Shown here piece by piece: positions 19,171-30,943 of a stretch of 64,000 bases of DNA. Every line of letters starts with the position of its first letter. Position 1 is the first letter of the stretch. The notes below the pieces were generated by a model. The model had not been told where the DNA came from. It saw only the letters and a list, made by a program, of their open reading frames with translations, and searched no databases. The position numbers were made by a program, and so were the translations under genes. Origin of the DNA: Dendrocalamus latiflorus. Lineage: Eukaryota > Streptophyta > Magnoliopsida > Poales > Poaceae. The DNA is taken from assembly GCA_017311315.1 (NCBI GenBank), contig CM029617.1:14117455-14181454 (forward strand). Direction: 5' to 3'.

Positions 19171-22100
19171 CGCCCTATGGAGGAAGTGTGCTTAGCCGAC
19201 AGCGGCACAACGAATACCATTTTAAGAGAGAAAAAGTATTTTCAGTCGATTCGTAAGAATGCTGGCAGCCTTACGACAATCGCCGGAAGCAATGCATGTA
19301 TAATTGGTTCAGGAAGTGCCACAATTATACTTCCAATAGGCACAACTTTGGTCATTGAAGAAGTCTTATTGTACACATAATCGACTAGAACTATCCTAAG
19401 TTTTAAGGATATTCGCGCCAATGGTTTCCACGTTGAGACTGAAGAAGAGTACGGTAAGGAATATCTACTCATGACGAAGTGCGAAGAGAATGGAAAAAGG
19501 ATATTAGAAACTTCCTTCACTAGAAACTGGGCTATATTATACCAATATCAAGGCACCTGCAGCCTACACTGTCCTGAAGACAGTATTTAGAAGCTCTGAA
19601 CTCTTCTATCTCTGGCATGATAGATTAGACCATCCAGGTCTTAGAATGATGAGAAATATAATCAACAATTTCCAAGGACATAATATTAATGTAAAGAATT
19701 TCCCGAATCACGAAGATTTGTGTGCCCTGCATGTGCCACTGGGAAATTAATTACCAGACTCTCCACTCTGAAAGTGAAGGATGAAGTCCCTGCATTCCTG
19801 GAACGCATTCAGGGAGACATTTGCGGTCCCATTCTCTTTCAGGGCCATTCAAGTATTTCATGGTGCTCATTGATGCTTCCTTGAAATAGTCGCATGTGGG
19901 TTTATTGTCCACAAGAAACCATGCTTTCGCAAAGCTGATCTTGCAGATCATTCGTATCAGAAATATCTTCCCTGATCATCACATAAAGTCCACCAGAATG
20001 GACAACGCTAGAGAATTTACTTCAAATGCATTTGATGATTATTGCATGGCGATGGGGATTACAGTTGAGCATTCGGTACCGCATATCCATGCCCAGAATG
20101 GTTTGGCAGAGGCATTAATCAAAAGAATTAAATTTATTGCCCGACCCCTTTTGCAAAATTGTAATTTGCCAGCTACATGTTGGGGACACATAGTCCTACA
20201 TGCAGCGAATCTCATCAACTTTAGAACATCGACCTACAACATCCATTCACCTATGCAACTGACACAAAGGTTAGCACCGAAAATTTCTCATCTCAGGAGA
20301 TTTGGATGCAAGGTTTATGTACCTATACCCCCTCCACAACGTACTGCAATGGGCTCTCTCCATAAGACTAGGATATACGTTGGTTATGAGACTGCATCCA
20401 TAATCAGGTATTTAGAACCCATGACGAGAGATTTGCATACCACCCGCTTCGCTGATTGCATTTTTTATGAGGATAATTTCCCAACATTACGGGGAGGAAA
20501 TCAACCCCTTGATGAAAAATATTGGGAAATTACATGGCAAGCCACTAGAATCCATGCACATGACCTGCGCACTAGTGAAGCAAATAAAGAGGTCCAGAAG
20601 ATCATTGACTTGCAAGCATTAGCAAACCAACTGTCTAATCACTTTAGTGATTTGAAGAGCGTGACTAAGTCGCATGTGCCTGCACGTAATGCGCCGGAGA
20701 GGGTTGAAATACCAAAGAAAGCAGAAGATATCCCTAATCCCATCTAGAGGCCTCAGAATAAAAGGATGAGAACTCCAGCTCCTCGAATCCCAAGTAACCG
20801 GGGACGCCTGGTGAAGAAGAATAAGAAGGATTTATCACAGTCGATCGCTGTAGTCCCCCAGAACGAGAAGGGGAGCCAGTTGAGACCTGCACGAGTATGA
20901 CACCTTCAGAAAAGGGCATACCAGATCTGAATATCCCAATGGAAGAAGAAATCAGCATGGATGTGTGCGCACACATCGGAGCCAAAAAACTAAAGGGATT
21001 TGCCACCGCAATTGGTAAAAGCGATGTGCAAGGAGAAGCTCCAGAAGAAGCAATCGCTCCAGAAGAAGCAACTCATGAAGAAATAGCTATAAATTATGTG
21101 CACACGGGAGAGTCCATGAATAGGACAACAACCAATATTGATATCTACTTCGCAAAGAAAATTGTCACAATCATCAATCTTGATCCTGAGCCTGCATCAC
21201 TCATTGATTGTAAGAAAAGATCAGATTGGGAAAATTGGAAGAAGGCAATAGAAACTGAATTATTATCTCTAAACAAAAGAGAGGTGTTTGGGCCCGTATG
21301 CCGCACACCTCCCCATGTGCATCCTGTAGGTCATAAGTGGGTATTTGTTCGAAAGAGAAATGAAAGAAACGAAGTAGTGAGATACAAAGCAAGGCTGGTA
21401 GCATAAGGTTTCACTCAACGTCCAGGAGCTAATCATGAAGAAACCTACTGCCCAGTCATGAGTGGAATTACCTTTAGATATTTGATCTCAATGACAGCGA
21501 ACTTGAATATAGAAATGAAATTGGTGGATGTGGTAACTGCATACCTTTATGGAAACTTGGATTCAGAGAATTATACGAAGGTCCCTGAAAGAATTCCTCT
21601 CCCGAACCAAGATAGAGCAAATAGAAATTTGTATAGTGTGAAGCTTAGAAAATCACTGTACGAACCGAACAAATCTGGCAGAATGTGGTATAATCGCTTA
21701 AGCGACTTTCTTTGCAAGAAAGGCTACACGAACAATGAAGACTGTCCCTGTGTGCTTATACGACGATCCCAGAATGGATTTTCTATAATCTCAGTGCATG
21801 TAGATGATCTGAATATCATTGGGACAATGGAAGACATAAAAGAAGCAAGTTTTTACCTAGAGTCAGAATTTGAAATGAAAGATTTGGCCAAGACTAAATT
21901 CTGCTTAGGCCTGCAGCTCGAGCATGTCCCTCAAGAAATATTAGTACATCAGTCGGCCTACACCTAGAAGGTGTTAGAAAGGTTTGGCTTTGAGAAGGCA
22001 TACCCATCGAAAGTACTGATGATTGGGAGGTCTTTACAGCAAGAAAAAGATCCTTTCTGACCTAGGGAAGAGGGGAGGAAGTCTTGGGATAGGAATTCCC

Positions 22101-22790
22101 ATACTTAAGTATAGTAGGAGCACTTATGTATCTAACAAACTGCACTAGACCGGACATTGCATTTTCCATGAACCTGTTAGCAAGGTATAGTGCAGAACCT
22201 ACCAGAAGGCATTGGCAGGGAATAAAGGACATCTTCCGATATCTCTAAGGAGGCAAGGACCTTGGATTGTTCTACAGAAAGAATCAAGATTTGGACTTGA
22301 TTGGCTATGCAGATGCTGGGTACCTGTCTGACCCACATACCGCAAGGTCACAAACAGGCTATGTATTCCTGTGTGGTGGAACTGCAATTTCCTAGAAATT
22401 ATCTAAGCAAAGTCTTGTAACGACTTCGACGAACCACTCAGAAATTATAGCACTGTATGAAGCCACACGAGAATGTGCTTGGCTCCAACGAATGATTCAC
22501 CACATCCAGCAGTCATGTGGGATGAATATTGTGCAAGCCCCCACAATTATTTATAAAGATAATGCAGCTTGCGTTGCACAAGTGCAGACGGGCTATGTGA
22601 AGAGTCATCTCACAATGCATATCAACCCAAGTTCTTCTATGCTCATGAATTGCAAAAGATGGACGATATTAAAGTACTGCATACTAAGTCATGTGAGAAT
22701 CTGGCAGATTTATTCACTAAGTCACTCTCAGCATCTAGCTTTGAAAGGTGCGCATGTGGAATTGGAATGATGAGACTTAGAGAAGTGCAG
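19171..22790 (+). pseudogene. Copia B pol remnant
   Basis: Protease: EEVCLADSGTTNTIL near 19175-19225 (active-site DSGT). Integrase core: RMDNAREFTS near 19995 and NGLAEALIKRI near 20100, with the first Asp region degraded. RT: WKKAIETELLSL near 21236, VGHKWVFVRKR near 21330, VDVVTAYLYG near 21525, HVDDLNIIG near 21797. RNase H: IYKDNAACVAQVQ near 22550. Stops and frameshifts are scattered: TAG at about 20745, TAA at 21404-21406 (QGF expected, so CAA to TAA), TAG at 21965-21967, and others to 22400. The reading is continuous enough to identify every pol domain except gag. Confidence 0.85.
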
Positions 22791-23057
22791 AATTCAGGAG
22801 AGAATTCTCTCAGGTCCGTTATTAAACCTTGGTCATGAAGACCAAGTACCCAAAAGAATAAGTCCTGAAGATTGAATGAAATTGGGTAGATTGTACTCTT
22901 TTTTCCTTGACGAGTTTTCCTAAAGTTTCTCGACTAAGGTTTTTAATGAGGCAATTCGTGCATCGTAGCATAACATGTATCATATACTCTTTCTCCAATT
23001 TTTTCCACTGGGTTTTTATGGAGTTTTGACAAGGCATGAACGTGTTGGATGAGTACC

Positions 23058-23067
23058 CAAGGGGGAG
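23058..23067 (+). other. Copia B polypurine tract
   Basis: AAGGGGGAG lies directly before the TGTTAGAAAACC start of the 3' LTR, the standard position for second-strand priming in Copia elements. Confidence 0.75.
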
Positions 23068-23313
23068 TGTTAGAAAACCTAGGCCTGGGCCGGAAGCCTT
23101 GGCCCATGGTGGGCACCTCATTGGTAGACTATAAATAGAGAGTCGTACCGGTAGATTTTATACTCATGCAATCAGAAAAGCAATAAAGAAAGACCAGGAG
23201 TTCTCTCTACCCCTCTGTGTTTTCAATCTATTATTCTGTCTTCTGTAATTGATCTTGTTTCGCATTAAGCAGAGAAATCGATCGGACTGGTCGCCAGCGA
23301 CGGTTCCTCAACA
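23068..23313 (+). repeat. Copia B 3' LTR
   Basis: Begins TGTTAGAAAACCTAGGCC and probably ends GGTTCCTCAACA, about 246 bp. It contains CTATAAATAGAGAG at about 23129-23142, a good TATA box for element transcription. The right boundary is by TG...CA only, because the partner LTR is missing. Confidence 0.65.
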
Positions 23314-23831
23314 GAAACAATGGAGGTGCTCTGGCTCTCTTCTCGGGAGGAGAGAGAGAGAAGCAGCAGGATGACTGTGCAGCCGAACAAGAAAGAAAGG
23401 GAGATTGGAGAAAAAGAAAACAAAGGAAAGGAGAAGGGAAAAAACAAAGAGAGAGAGAGAGAGATAGAGATAGATGGGCCAAAAATGGGTTTGACCCAGA
23501 AAAATGAAATTGCTATTTTTGTCTAAAGATTTGAATTTTTGAGTTCGACTGGGAATTTAAATTCCAGGATTACACAGAAAATCCAAATAAATACCAGATA
23601 CTTTAAAATAATTAATTTGAAATAAATTTTTACAGAAAGACAAATTACTATTTAATTTTATTATTTTTATTCATAAATTACTTTTAATTCAGGAAAAGTG
23701 AAAATCCTTTTTAAAAGTAGTAAAAAGGGAAAATAAATTTGCAACTCGGGAAAACCAAATAACATTTATAATTATTTTTTATTTAATTAAATTAAGTTTA
23801 TTATTTTTTGAAATAAAAACCTGGCTGTGAC

Positions 23832-24566
23832 AAACTACCGCCTTAAAATAATCTTGTCCTCGAGGTTCGAACGGGCTAGCAAAGAAGTGGGTGGGAAACA
23901 CAACTTTTGGTTAACCATCATCTTTGTCTATTTAGGTCCATTAGCGGGAGATGGTGGAGGAATTGGAGTAGCCTCATTTCCTTTGGTACCGTTGTTGCTA
24001 CCTTTGCTCCTGGTGTTCACCATCTGCTTAATTCTTCCAAGGGTTATGGGAGAAGAGAAGATTTAAGACCAAGGGAAGACAGGGGTCATTTTGTATGATC
24101 CAACATAAAACACCAACTTAGCAAAACCTTTACTAAGCAAATAACGAATAATAGTTATGGCTGCCGACAAAAGAGTAAATTGACAACTCGCAACATCATC
24201 TACTTGAAAAGGGTATCTTAACAACATAACTTAAAGTGGTAAGGATTGTCTTGGTGTGATCCTTCATGGCTCTCGAGATACAAACCATGATTCTTTAAGG
24301 AAAATATTGAAGTGGCGGAAAAGTTAAAGAATCCCAATAGTTGTTCATCTATAGTGTTTTGAACAAAGGAAGAGATTCAAATAGGTTTTCAAGTAAAGAC
24401 ATAAAGATGAGAAAGGATTGAAAGGTAAGGGTAAGCAAAGATTGAGAGTTAAAGGTAAGCAAAACTTTTTAAAATTACTAGTTATTTAAAATAAGTTCTT
24501 CGGGTTCAACCCTTCTATTCTACCTATGACCATGTCCTAGAGTCATCATAGCTTTGATACCATCTA
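23832..24566 (-). mobile_element. Short internal region between two minus-strand Gypsy LTRs
   Basis: 735 bp between the pol-end/PPT signature next to LTR B (23832-23880) and a primer-binding site next to LTR C (24551-24562). No gag or pol domain is recognisable; small open frames at 23827-24098 are not coding-like. Either a large internal deletion or a fusion of two related elements; the poor match of the two LTRs favours a fusion. Confidence 0.5.
24551..24562 (-). other. Primer-binding site of Gypsy element C
   Basis: On the minus strand TGGTATCAAAGC, one base from the initiator tRNA-Met primer site TGGTATCAGAGC, four bases beyond the LTR C end. Confidence 0.65.
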
Positions 24567-26150
24567 TGTCGGACCCAGAAACAACACCTTTAGATTCTCT
24601 GTGTCAATCGAACTAGTCCAAGAAAAGATAGTGCATACAGTGGTAATAGGATACATATCATGCAAAATGATATACTTTATTAAATAAAAGAGTGCATGTC
24701 TTATGGTCAAGTTTTACATCTCTACGGCCCATAGGCCAAATATAAAGGTAAATAACAGTAAAAGATAGTAAATAAAGGAGAGAAACCCAAGCCTGCCCAC
24801 AAGTAAATGACAATATGACACGTCCTACGTGTCCTGATCATCATTGTAATTGAAGACATCCTCCTTTGAGGAACAGAATTAAGCAAGAGTGAGCGCAAAA
24901 ATGTACTCCACAAATTACATGGTAAAATGCATTACTAATGTAAGGGCAACAAGTGAAGGCATAATAGGGTTAATTGAGCGTAAAGCCAAATTTCAAGACA
25001 TACAGTAAATACATGCAAATTGTTGAATTTACTACAACAAGTAAAAAACAATAATTTAAATAAATTAATATTGTTAGTGCATGTCCAACCTAATCCTAAC
25101 CTAACCATGGGTATTCCACCTAGACCATCTTTCTCCAAAAAGATTTCATATTTCCATTTAAACCAGTTTTTGAAAAACAAAGTCTAATCCATTAAAAACC
25201 TTACTGGGCATGCCCATGACTGTGGGCATGGCTATCCAGGATAGTTTATACACTCTGCAAAGATAGTATAACTTTACCCATAAGAGATAATCAACTTATA
25301 ATATCGGCCATAATACGCTATCTTTGGCGTGTGACTAAGTGAATATCACAAGACCTTCACATTGCAAAGCAATCAATCTAGTCACTCCCCCACTAAGGTG
25401 TCACACCAATAAATAATCCACTAAATCGAGGCCTTGTGCCGCGTGAGATTTCTCATGGCCTACGCCATGTCCACATTCAACTTATAGCAAGACTCAAGTT
25501 GGGACTCGTAAATTAGTCTGCCAAGTCTGTCCTATACTAAATTTGTGGTAGTACGATGTGGCTTTGTACCAATAGCTCACAGACCAGTCCTTAATTGACT
25601 TAAGAAGACTTTCCAGATACCCTTTGTGCCACCAAGCACCAACCGCCTAACCATTTTTCTGAGTCTAAACCATATTTTTATATTTTATTTTTAAACATTT
25701 CATACACCTTTTTGACTCACCAAAGTTAAGAATACATTTTAATAATCATCATTTTATGTGAAGAAGTTATCCCAAGCCTAGAATTATCTCTAAGCATGTC
25801 TAAGTATTACTATGAAGTTTTTCAGCTAATACTAGTGGGGTGACAAGGTATTAAGTGTTCAATGTCAAACGCAGTCATAACAAGTAGGCACTAACTAATT
25901 AATTAAAACTGGATTGAAATACATTGAATAAACATATGCATGCAGAATAATTTAAGATAACACAATTTTATCTACAAATTGTGATCAATATGTCAAGGTC
26001 TGTAAGTTGTCTTGCTCTATGAATTGGTGAGATTTTTCATTGAAGAAGTACTCCTTGGAAAGGTCATAGTCTACACATGAAAAGTTAAAACCAAATAAAT
26101 CCAAATTAAATCCAAAATTTATAAATAGATAATAGGAGGTATATTATTAA
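24567..26150 (-). repeat. Gypsy LTR (C), minus strand, right end unclear
   Basis: The plus-strand left end is TGTCGGACCCAGAAAC at 24567. It shares landmarks with LTR B and the LTR at 51.4-55.4 kb, for example ACTTTACCCATAAGAGATAA near 25270 (18550 in LTR B) and a CAGACCAGTCCTTAATT segment near 25590. I could not find the other end; sequence resembling an LTR fades between about 26000 and 26200. No gene is visible. Confidence 0.5.
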
Positions 26151-26552
26151 TTTGTATAAATTTAGGAATTTGAATAACTCGATTTAGAGTTCGGACGATG
26201 CAGAACAAGTCATCGGAAGATTGCCAGACGAGAAAATGCTAAAAATAGAAAAGAAGAGAATATTCTGAGGAATATTCCATTCGGTGGACAAAGAAGAAAT
26301 AGAAATGCTGACATGTGGGGCCAGCTTGTGTGAGAGAGGGGATGAAGTGCTAGCATCATGAGAAAAATAGAGGACTTCACAACACACATGGAGACGCATG
26401 GAGATGGGATTGGCACACTTGGAGATACATGGAGATGGGATTGGCTATTGTTCACCAGTCAAACCAAAATTTTTTGTGGCAGTCAGGTCGCCAAGCAAAA
26501 TTAGTGGTGTTTGATCAGTTTTTTGTGTGTTTTTTGGTGTGGTGATTGCTCT

Positions 26553-27240
26553 CTACTCCTCATAGCTATTAGAGTGGAGATCGACGAATACTTGCGGGAA
26601 AAATTCAAAGGCTTCATTCACCCCTCTTTGTTGCCATACCAATCCTACATGATTGTTAAGCTCTTGTAAGAACACTTTTATTGATGGCAAGATATACTTC
26701 TCTTCTAAAATAATCATCATTTGTTTGGTTGGGGAAAAATGCTTTGATCTTCCAAAAGGCACATATTTCTTATTTAGTACTTTAATGCAATGTTTCTTAC
26801 AAAATGATGTAACCTTTTCTTGAAGAAAGTCTTTCAACCCATCATTCCTTATATGTTGCAGTCTATCATAATCTAAATTAACAAGAGATATAGCATTAAT
26901 AATATCTTGGTTCCTCTTTTGCAAAGATTGACACAAGTCAATGTATACCCAAGTATGACTAGCATCAAGCTTGCTATGAAAACAAAATTAAATGGCTCAA
27001 AGGCTTCCATCATATAGCATGTGCTATCCCCCTTTCATTCTTTAGGGTAGGATTTTATCCTATTTTTATAAGTACTTTGCAGATTATAGAATACATATCA
27101 ACAACATGCAAAAACAGTTTTTATAGTGAACCCCACAAGTGTTACCGGGCCTAGCTAACCCCATCCCTTGATTCAATAATTGTCCACTTTCAATCTCCGT
27201 CAAGCGCGCAAAAGCAACCAAGCAAAGTTTGTTGCCAGTC
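26553..27240 (-). pseudogene. hAT-superfamily (TTF-type zinc finger) transposase fragment
   Basis: The minus-strand frame at 26936-26553 reads QKRNQDIINAISLVNLDYDR and later FCKKHCIKVLNKKYVPFGRS and FLQELNNHVG. These match the middle of plant TTF-type zinc-finger proteins with a hAT dimerisation domain (DUF4371-like region). A second piece at about 27230-27090, GQLLNQGMGLARPG followed by HYKN, is the segment that normally precedes it. Between them is a gap with stops. The 482-bp MITE at 27275-27756 lies just upstream. The dimerisation domain itself is not seen. Function: DNA transposition, or a domesticated relative; here clearly broken. Confidence 0.65.
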
Positions 27241-27266
27241 TCAGGGGCAGTCACTACATACATGAA

Positions 27267-27274
27267 CCTGTGGA
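27267..27274. repeat. 8-bp target duplication CCTGTGGA (left copy)
   Basis: CCTGTGGA precedes the MITE at 27275 and is repeated exactly at 27757-27764. Eight bases is the hAT length. Confidence 0.92.
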
Positions 27275-27756
27275 TAGGGGTGGCAACGGATCGAATATGT
27301 TCGAATAGTCTCAAATACGAATACGAATCCATATTTTTAAAATGAATATGAATTCGAATATTCTCAAATATGGATATGAATATTCTCAAATACGAATACG
27401 GATTTTCTCGGATACGAATATTGGATAAAACGGATTTCTAGCGGTTTTGCCAATTTTTCACCGATTTTTGACCGGTTACCGGTTTTAAACTACCTAAATT
27501 CAAATTTTGAATTACAAAATTTGTACGGATTTTTCATGGGTTCTAGAAACGGATCGAATATGAATTGAATAGTCTCAAATACAAATATGGATACAAATAT
27601 TCTCGAATACGAATACTCTCAAATACGGATACGAATATTCTCGAATACTAATACGAATACGAATATTTTCGAATACGGATTTTTCTTACCACATTCGTAT
27701 TTTCTCGGATACAAATATCGGATAAAACGAATTGTCCGTTACCGTTTTCCACCCTA
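27275..27756. mobile_element. hAT-type MITE, 482 bp
   Basis: Ends TAGGGGTGGCAACGG and, at the right, CCGTTTTCCACCCTA: imperfect terminal inverted repeats TAGGGNGGNAACGG. It is flanked by the exact 8-bp duplication CCTGTGGA. The interior is low-complexity AT-rich sequence built from GAATACGAATAC and TCTCAAATA motifs, giving spurious open frames on both strands. No transposase is encoded. A partial relative is at 56762-57125. Confidence 0.9.
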
Positions 27757-28099
27757 CCTGTGGAAGATGCAATAAATCTGTGCCGATTTTGGAATGGTAC
27801 GTACTACCATGCATGCCCTCCGAAATGGGGCTTGTCTTTGTGTGGCTTGTGATATTCTCCTGGAGGAATCAAAGGCCCCATCCCAATTCCCATTCATGCC
27901 TCTTTTTCCGTTTGTGGTGCAATTAACCTTGTTTTTGGCCGCCAAAATTTTCACAGGAATGCTGAGGCTTAGGGCATGTACAACCCACAGACGGGTTGCT
28001 GTCTGCAAGTTCTTTCCACTTCACACACAGACAACTGAACAGACAGCTTGTACAATGGGTCGTCTATTTGACTGTCTGCAAACTGTTTAATGCATGCAT

Positions 28100-29750
28100 A
28101 CAACCATGATCAAGCATGAATATGATTCCTGTATACCATTGTGTTGCTTCTTGATACAAAACAGTAAGCATAAATAAGATGAACATAATTACAATATTTT
28201 TTTAGAACCATCAATATAAATAATACATTAATATAATATGAAACCACAAGTCCACAACTGGATAGTCACATAAACAAGAAGCCCAAACCATCATCAATCT
28301 TCATCAGCCTCTTACAAAAGTGGGCAAAGGTCTTTAATCCGCAGAAGACTAAATCATTCCCTTCTCCATGACCAAAAACAACATCCAATCTTGCAAAGTA
28401 GGGAAAACAAATAGAAATCTCATCTCAGTTTTTCAGTATCAAGTCTTCTCTTCCACTGAAATTCTCTCATCAAGTCTCCCTTAGAAAGCAACAGAGAATC
28501 AAATATCAAAATCCCAATTAACTTGTTCCTAGTAAATAAGGCCTACTAAGAGCTTAATAAAATAAAAGGAAATTCAAACCCATCAGTATTTCAAGATTGG
28601 CTATATAAAAACTGGCATAATCTTGATGAAACATTCTCCAGATTTATTATATAATCCATGCCTAAATCAGAAAACTATAAATGCTTCAAACATTACAATT
28701 GCTCATGAAGGTCCCAGACATGTGAACCATGTACACATCAACAATTTGTGAATTGCAAAGACATAAAACTTGCAATGATGGAAGCCATCGCCATGTCAAA
28801 TAACAGTATATAAGAACTGAGAACTCAGTGCATTCTATTCTAGCTACTCTGCGTCAGACAGTATATGAGTTCCCTTCCAGTTAGCTTAATTCAATGTGAA
28901 TCTTTTTCCTGCTAGTTTCTCTTGTGAATCTTTTTTCATTTTCCAGTTAGCTTAATTCAATGTGTCTGATGCATGAGTGTGGGATAACACAATATCCATT
29001 GTCATATACTTAGAGTGTGGGATTAAGTTGGTCGTTTGAGTGGTGGTCTAAGGCAGTGGGATTAAGTTAGAGTGTGGGATAACACAATATCCATTGTCAT
29101 ATACTTAGGTCATAACATCTATATGTTGTACTTCTCTATTTTATCAGCTTACTGCATGACAAACCATAACAACAGGGGACATCTACACAGAGCAAGCTCT
29201 TTTTGGAGCACCGTGTTGTTACCAACTTACATGACATTGTAAATGGTCAAAAAGACAGACAAAGCTTAACAAATTTCAACCATCAGAGCTGTAACTGGTG
29301 TTTAATGTAGCCATGAAAAATCACAATCTCTGGGACTGGTTAAGTTTTAATTTTGGCTCTTTGATATAACACTAGAACAAAATGATATTTTGATCTGATT
29401 TGCTAATTGAGAAGAAAAATACATGCAGTCTAATAAGGCTAAATCTTCAGGTCATGTAATCCATTAAAACTTAACCGGTCCCAGATAAAACAGATCTGCC
29501 TGACAATCTGATAAAACAAATCAGCCTGACAATCTGATAAATCAGACATACACATATTAAGTACCTTGTTACTACTTACTATGACTTCAAAAGACGGCAC
29601 TTTGGCAAAAGAGAAAGAGCAATGACCATGATAAGACTATATATTAACTTGCTCTAATTGGGAAAAAATTCTGATTCAGCTGCATAGCATCGTGCAAATA
29701 GTCTGATCAGAAATAGGAGATTGGTGATTTGACATAGAAATTAGTCTGAT
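28100..29750. other. AT-rich interior of the Harbinger-like element, no gene seen
   Basis: No coding frame over 60 codons looks real. Small direct repeats occur: a segment GAGTGTGGGATAACACAATA continuing to ATACTTAG, at about 28975-29014 and 29069-29108; CCAGTTAGCTTAATTCAATG near 28879 and 28943; TAGGAGATTGGTGATTTG near 29716 and 29760. It could be an intron of the gene that starts at 30191. Confidence 0.5.
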
Positions 29751-29863
29751 CAGATGTTAATAGGAGATTGGTGATTTGCCATACAAATTATCGGAGTACA
29801 TCTGGATCCAAAACCAGCGAGGGTGATGGATTAAACTAAAGAGGATGTGACTGAGTAGCAAAC

Positions 29864-30191
29864 CTTGAGCTTGGACATGACGTGGGCAACGGCGTCGCGG
29901 CCGGTGGCCTCGAGGATGGCCCTCTTGAGCTTGGCGGCCTCGGCGAAGCTTGCTGAGGGCACCGGTGATGGGGTCGGCTGCCGCCGCCGTCGCGCCCTTG
30001 ACGACAGCACCGACGAAGGGGTGGGCCGCCGCCGCCGAGCCGCCACCACGACCGAGGTAGCGGGCCGCCGTCGCCGATCCGGATCCGCGAGCGAGGGTAT
30101 GGACCGGGGAGGCACCAGCCGCCGCCGTCGCCGGTGTCAAGCCCTTCCTAGCTGAGGCCAACTCCTTGGTCTTCCTAGTAGACGCGGACAT
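29864..30191 (-). pseudogene. Gene-like first exon carried in the Harbinger-like element
   Basis: Minus strand. The ATG at 30189-30191 begins MSASTRKTKELASARKG, followed by an Ala/Gly-rich stretch. Near 29950 the frame shifts, and the other phase reads EAAKLKRAILEATGRDAVAH and then VMSKLK, ending at AAG/GTTTGC, a plausible splice donor at 29864/29863. GC content is far higher than the rest of the element. I do not recognise the protein. The exon followed by AT-rich, intron-like DNA suggests a captured host gene 5' end, now frameshifted. Confidence 0.4.
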
Positions 30192-30792
30192 CTCGAGCAC
30201 CGTCGGTGGTGACGAATGCCGGTGAACGGCGCTGAAGTCGGAAGAATGGGGACGAAAGCGAGGGCGCGGGAAGATATGGAGCTGGGGATGGATTTGGCGC
30301 GTAGAGAAACCAGAGTACGCGCGCGCCGCGCGGGATCTGAGCGCGGGTCGAGTCGCGGAGACGAGGGCCGTACAACGCTGCCGCGCTCGTCGGTTCGGCC
30401 TCGGTCCACGGGCCCTCGCCGTCGCCTCGCGAGGCGACGGGGCGAGCGTCTGCGAGCCCAGCCGAGGGTTTTTTTAGAAAAAAAGCCGTCTCCGAGACGG
30501 GATAAGGACGGGCGTTGTACATGCCCTTAGTTATTTGGCTAGAGCTCGAGCATTCGAACATTTTTTGTTTCTCAGGAGAAAGAAAAATATGTAAGAAGTT
30601 ATAGAAAAACATTTTGCCCTTAGTTTGGTGGGCCTACTGATGATGTGCTGTTAAAAAAAACTATGAAAAAAATATAAATATACTTAAATTATTAAAAAAT
30701 GAAACGACTACTCCTCAATTCGGTGGGTCCTTATTATGGCTAATTAGAACCATTAGATGTAATCAGCTGTTAAAAGTTTGAATTTAAAGATA

Positions 30793-30943
30793 ACTAGCTG
30801 AACGCCTGTGCGTTGCTACGGATTTAAAAAAAGTAGAATATATTTGTATGCACGTTCCAACAAATTTTACCACCCGTTAGTTTTAGGACATGTAGTATGA
30901 TAAAATTTTAAAATCCGTAGCAACGCACGGATATTCAGCTAGT
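30793..30943. repeat. Fold-back (MITE-like) repeat, 151 bp
   Basis: The left arm ACTAGCTGAACGCCTGTGCG, then TTGCTACGGATTT, is matched by the inverted right arm ending CGCACGGATATTCAGCTAGT. About 38 bp pair across a 70-bp loop. A GTGCGTTGCTACGG core is common in grass repeats; I cannot name the family and no clear target duplication is visible. Confidence 0.6.

Larger units (their letters stand above)
18993..23313 (+). mobile_element. Ty1-copia element B, 5'-truncated, inside a Gypsy LTR
   Basis: Plus-strand Copia remnant with protease, integrase, RT, RNase H, polypurine tract and 3' LTR, but no gag and no 5' LTR. It starts right after the second copy of a 23-bp direct repeat (CACCTACACACGTTCTCTGT... 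at 18795-18817 and 18970-18992). The 3' LTR (23068-23313) follows CCAAGGGGGAG. The surrounding sequence is the Gypsy LTR B. Confidence 0.75.
17641..23831 (-). repeat. Gypsy LTR (B), minus strand, interrupted by Copia B
   Basis: On the plus strand the outer ends are TGTCGGACCC at 17641 and GGCTGTGACA at 23831, consistent with TG...CA. To the right of 23831 is the usual pre-LTR signature of chromovirus-type Gypsy elements (on the minus strand CGAGGACAAGATTATTTTAA then GGCGGTAGTT). The LTR sequence is 17641-18992 and about 23314-23831. Between them sits a 5'-truncated plus-strand Copia element. The GA-rich block at 23320-23470 corresponds to the CT-rich block of the related LTR at 51.9-52.0 kb. 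Boundaries of the inner insertion are approximate. Confidence 0.6.
27972..30526. mobile_element. PIF/Harbinger-like element, 2.55 kb, non-autonomous
   Basis: The left end GGGCATGTACAACCC and right end GGCGTTGTACATGCCC are inverted repeats (GGGCATGTACAAC shared), flanked by TTA at 27969-27971 and 30527-30529. A TTA duplication with ends starting GG fits PIF/Harbinger. The interior has no Harbinger transposase or Myb-like ORF. 28100-29750 is AT-rich with small direct repeats. The right 650 bp is GC-rich and carries a gene-like exon on the minus strand (29864-30191). Size and content suggest a deletion derivative or a gene-capturing element. Confidence 0.8.

Noticed and set aside
27084..27389. 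Frames through the GAATACGAATAC region
   Set aside because: Low-complexity MITE sequence; only the left part (27090-27240) has transposase similarity on the minus strand.
30216..30530. 104-codon plus-strand frame at the right end of the Harbinger-like element
   Set aside because: GC-rich subterminal sequence; Arg-rich peptide with no domain, opposite to the gene-like exon.
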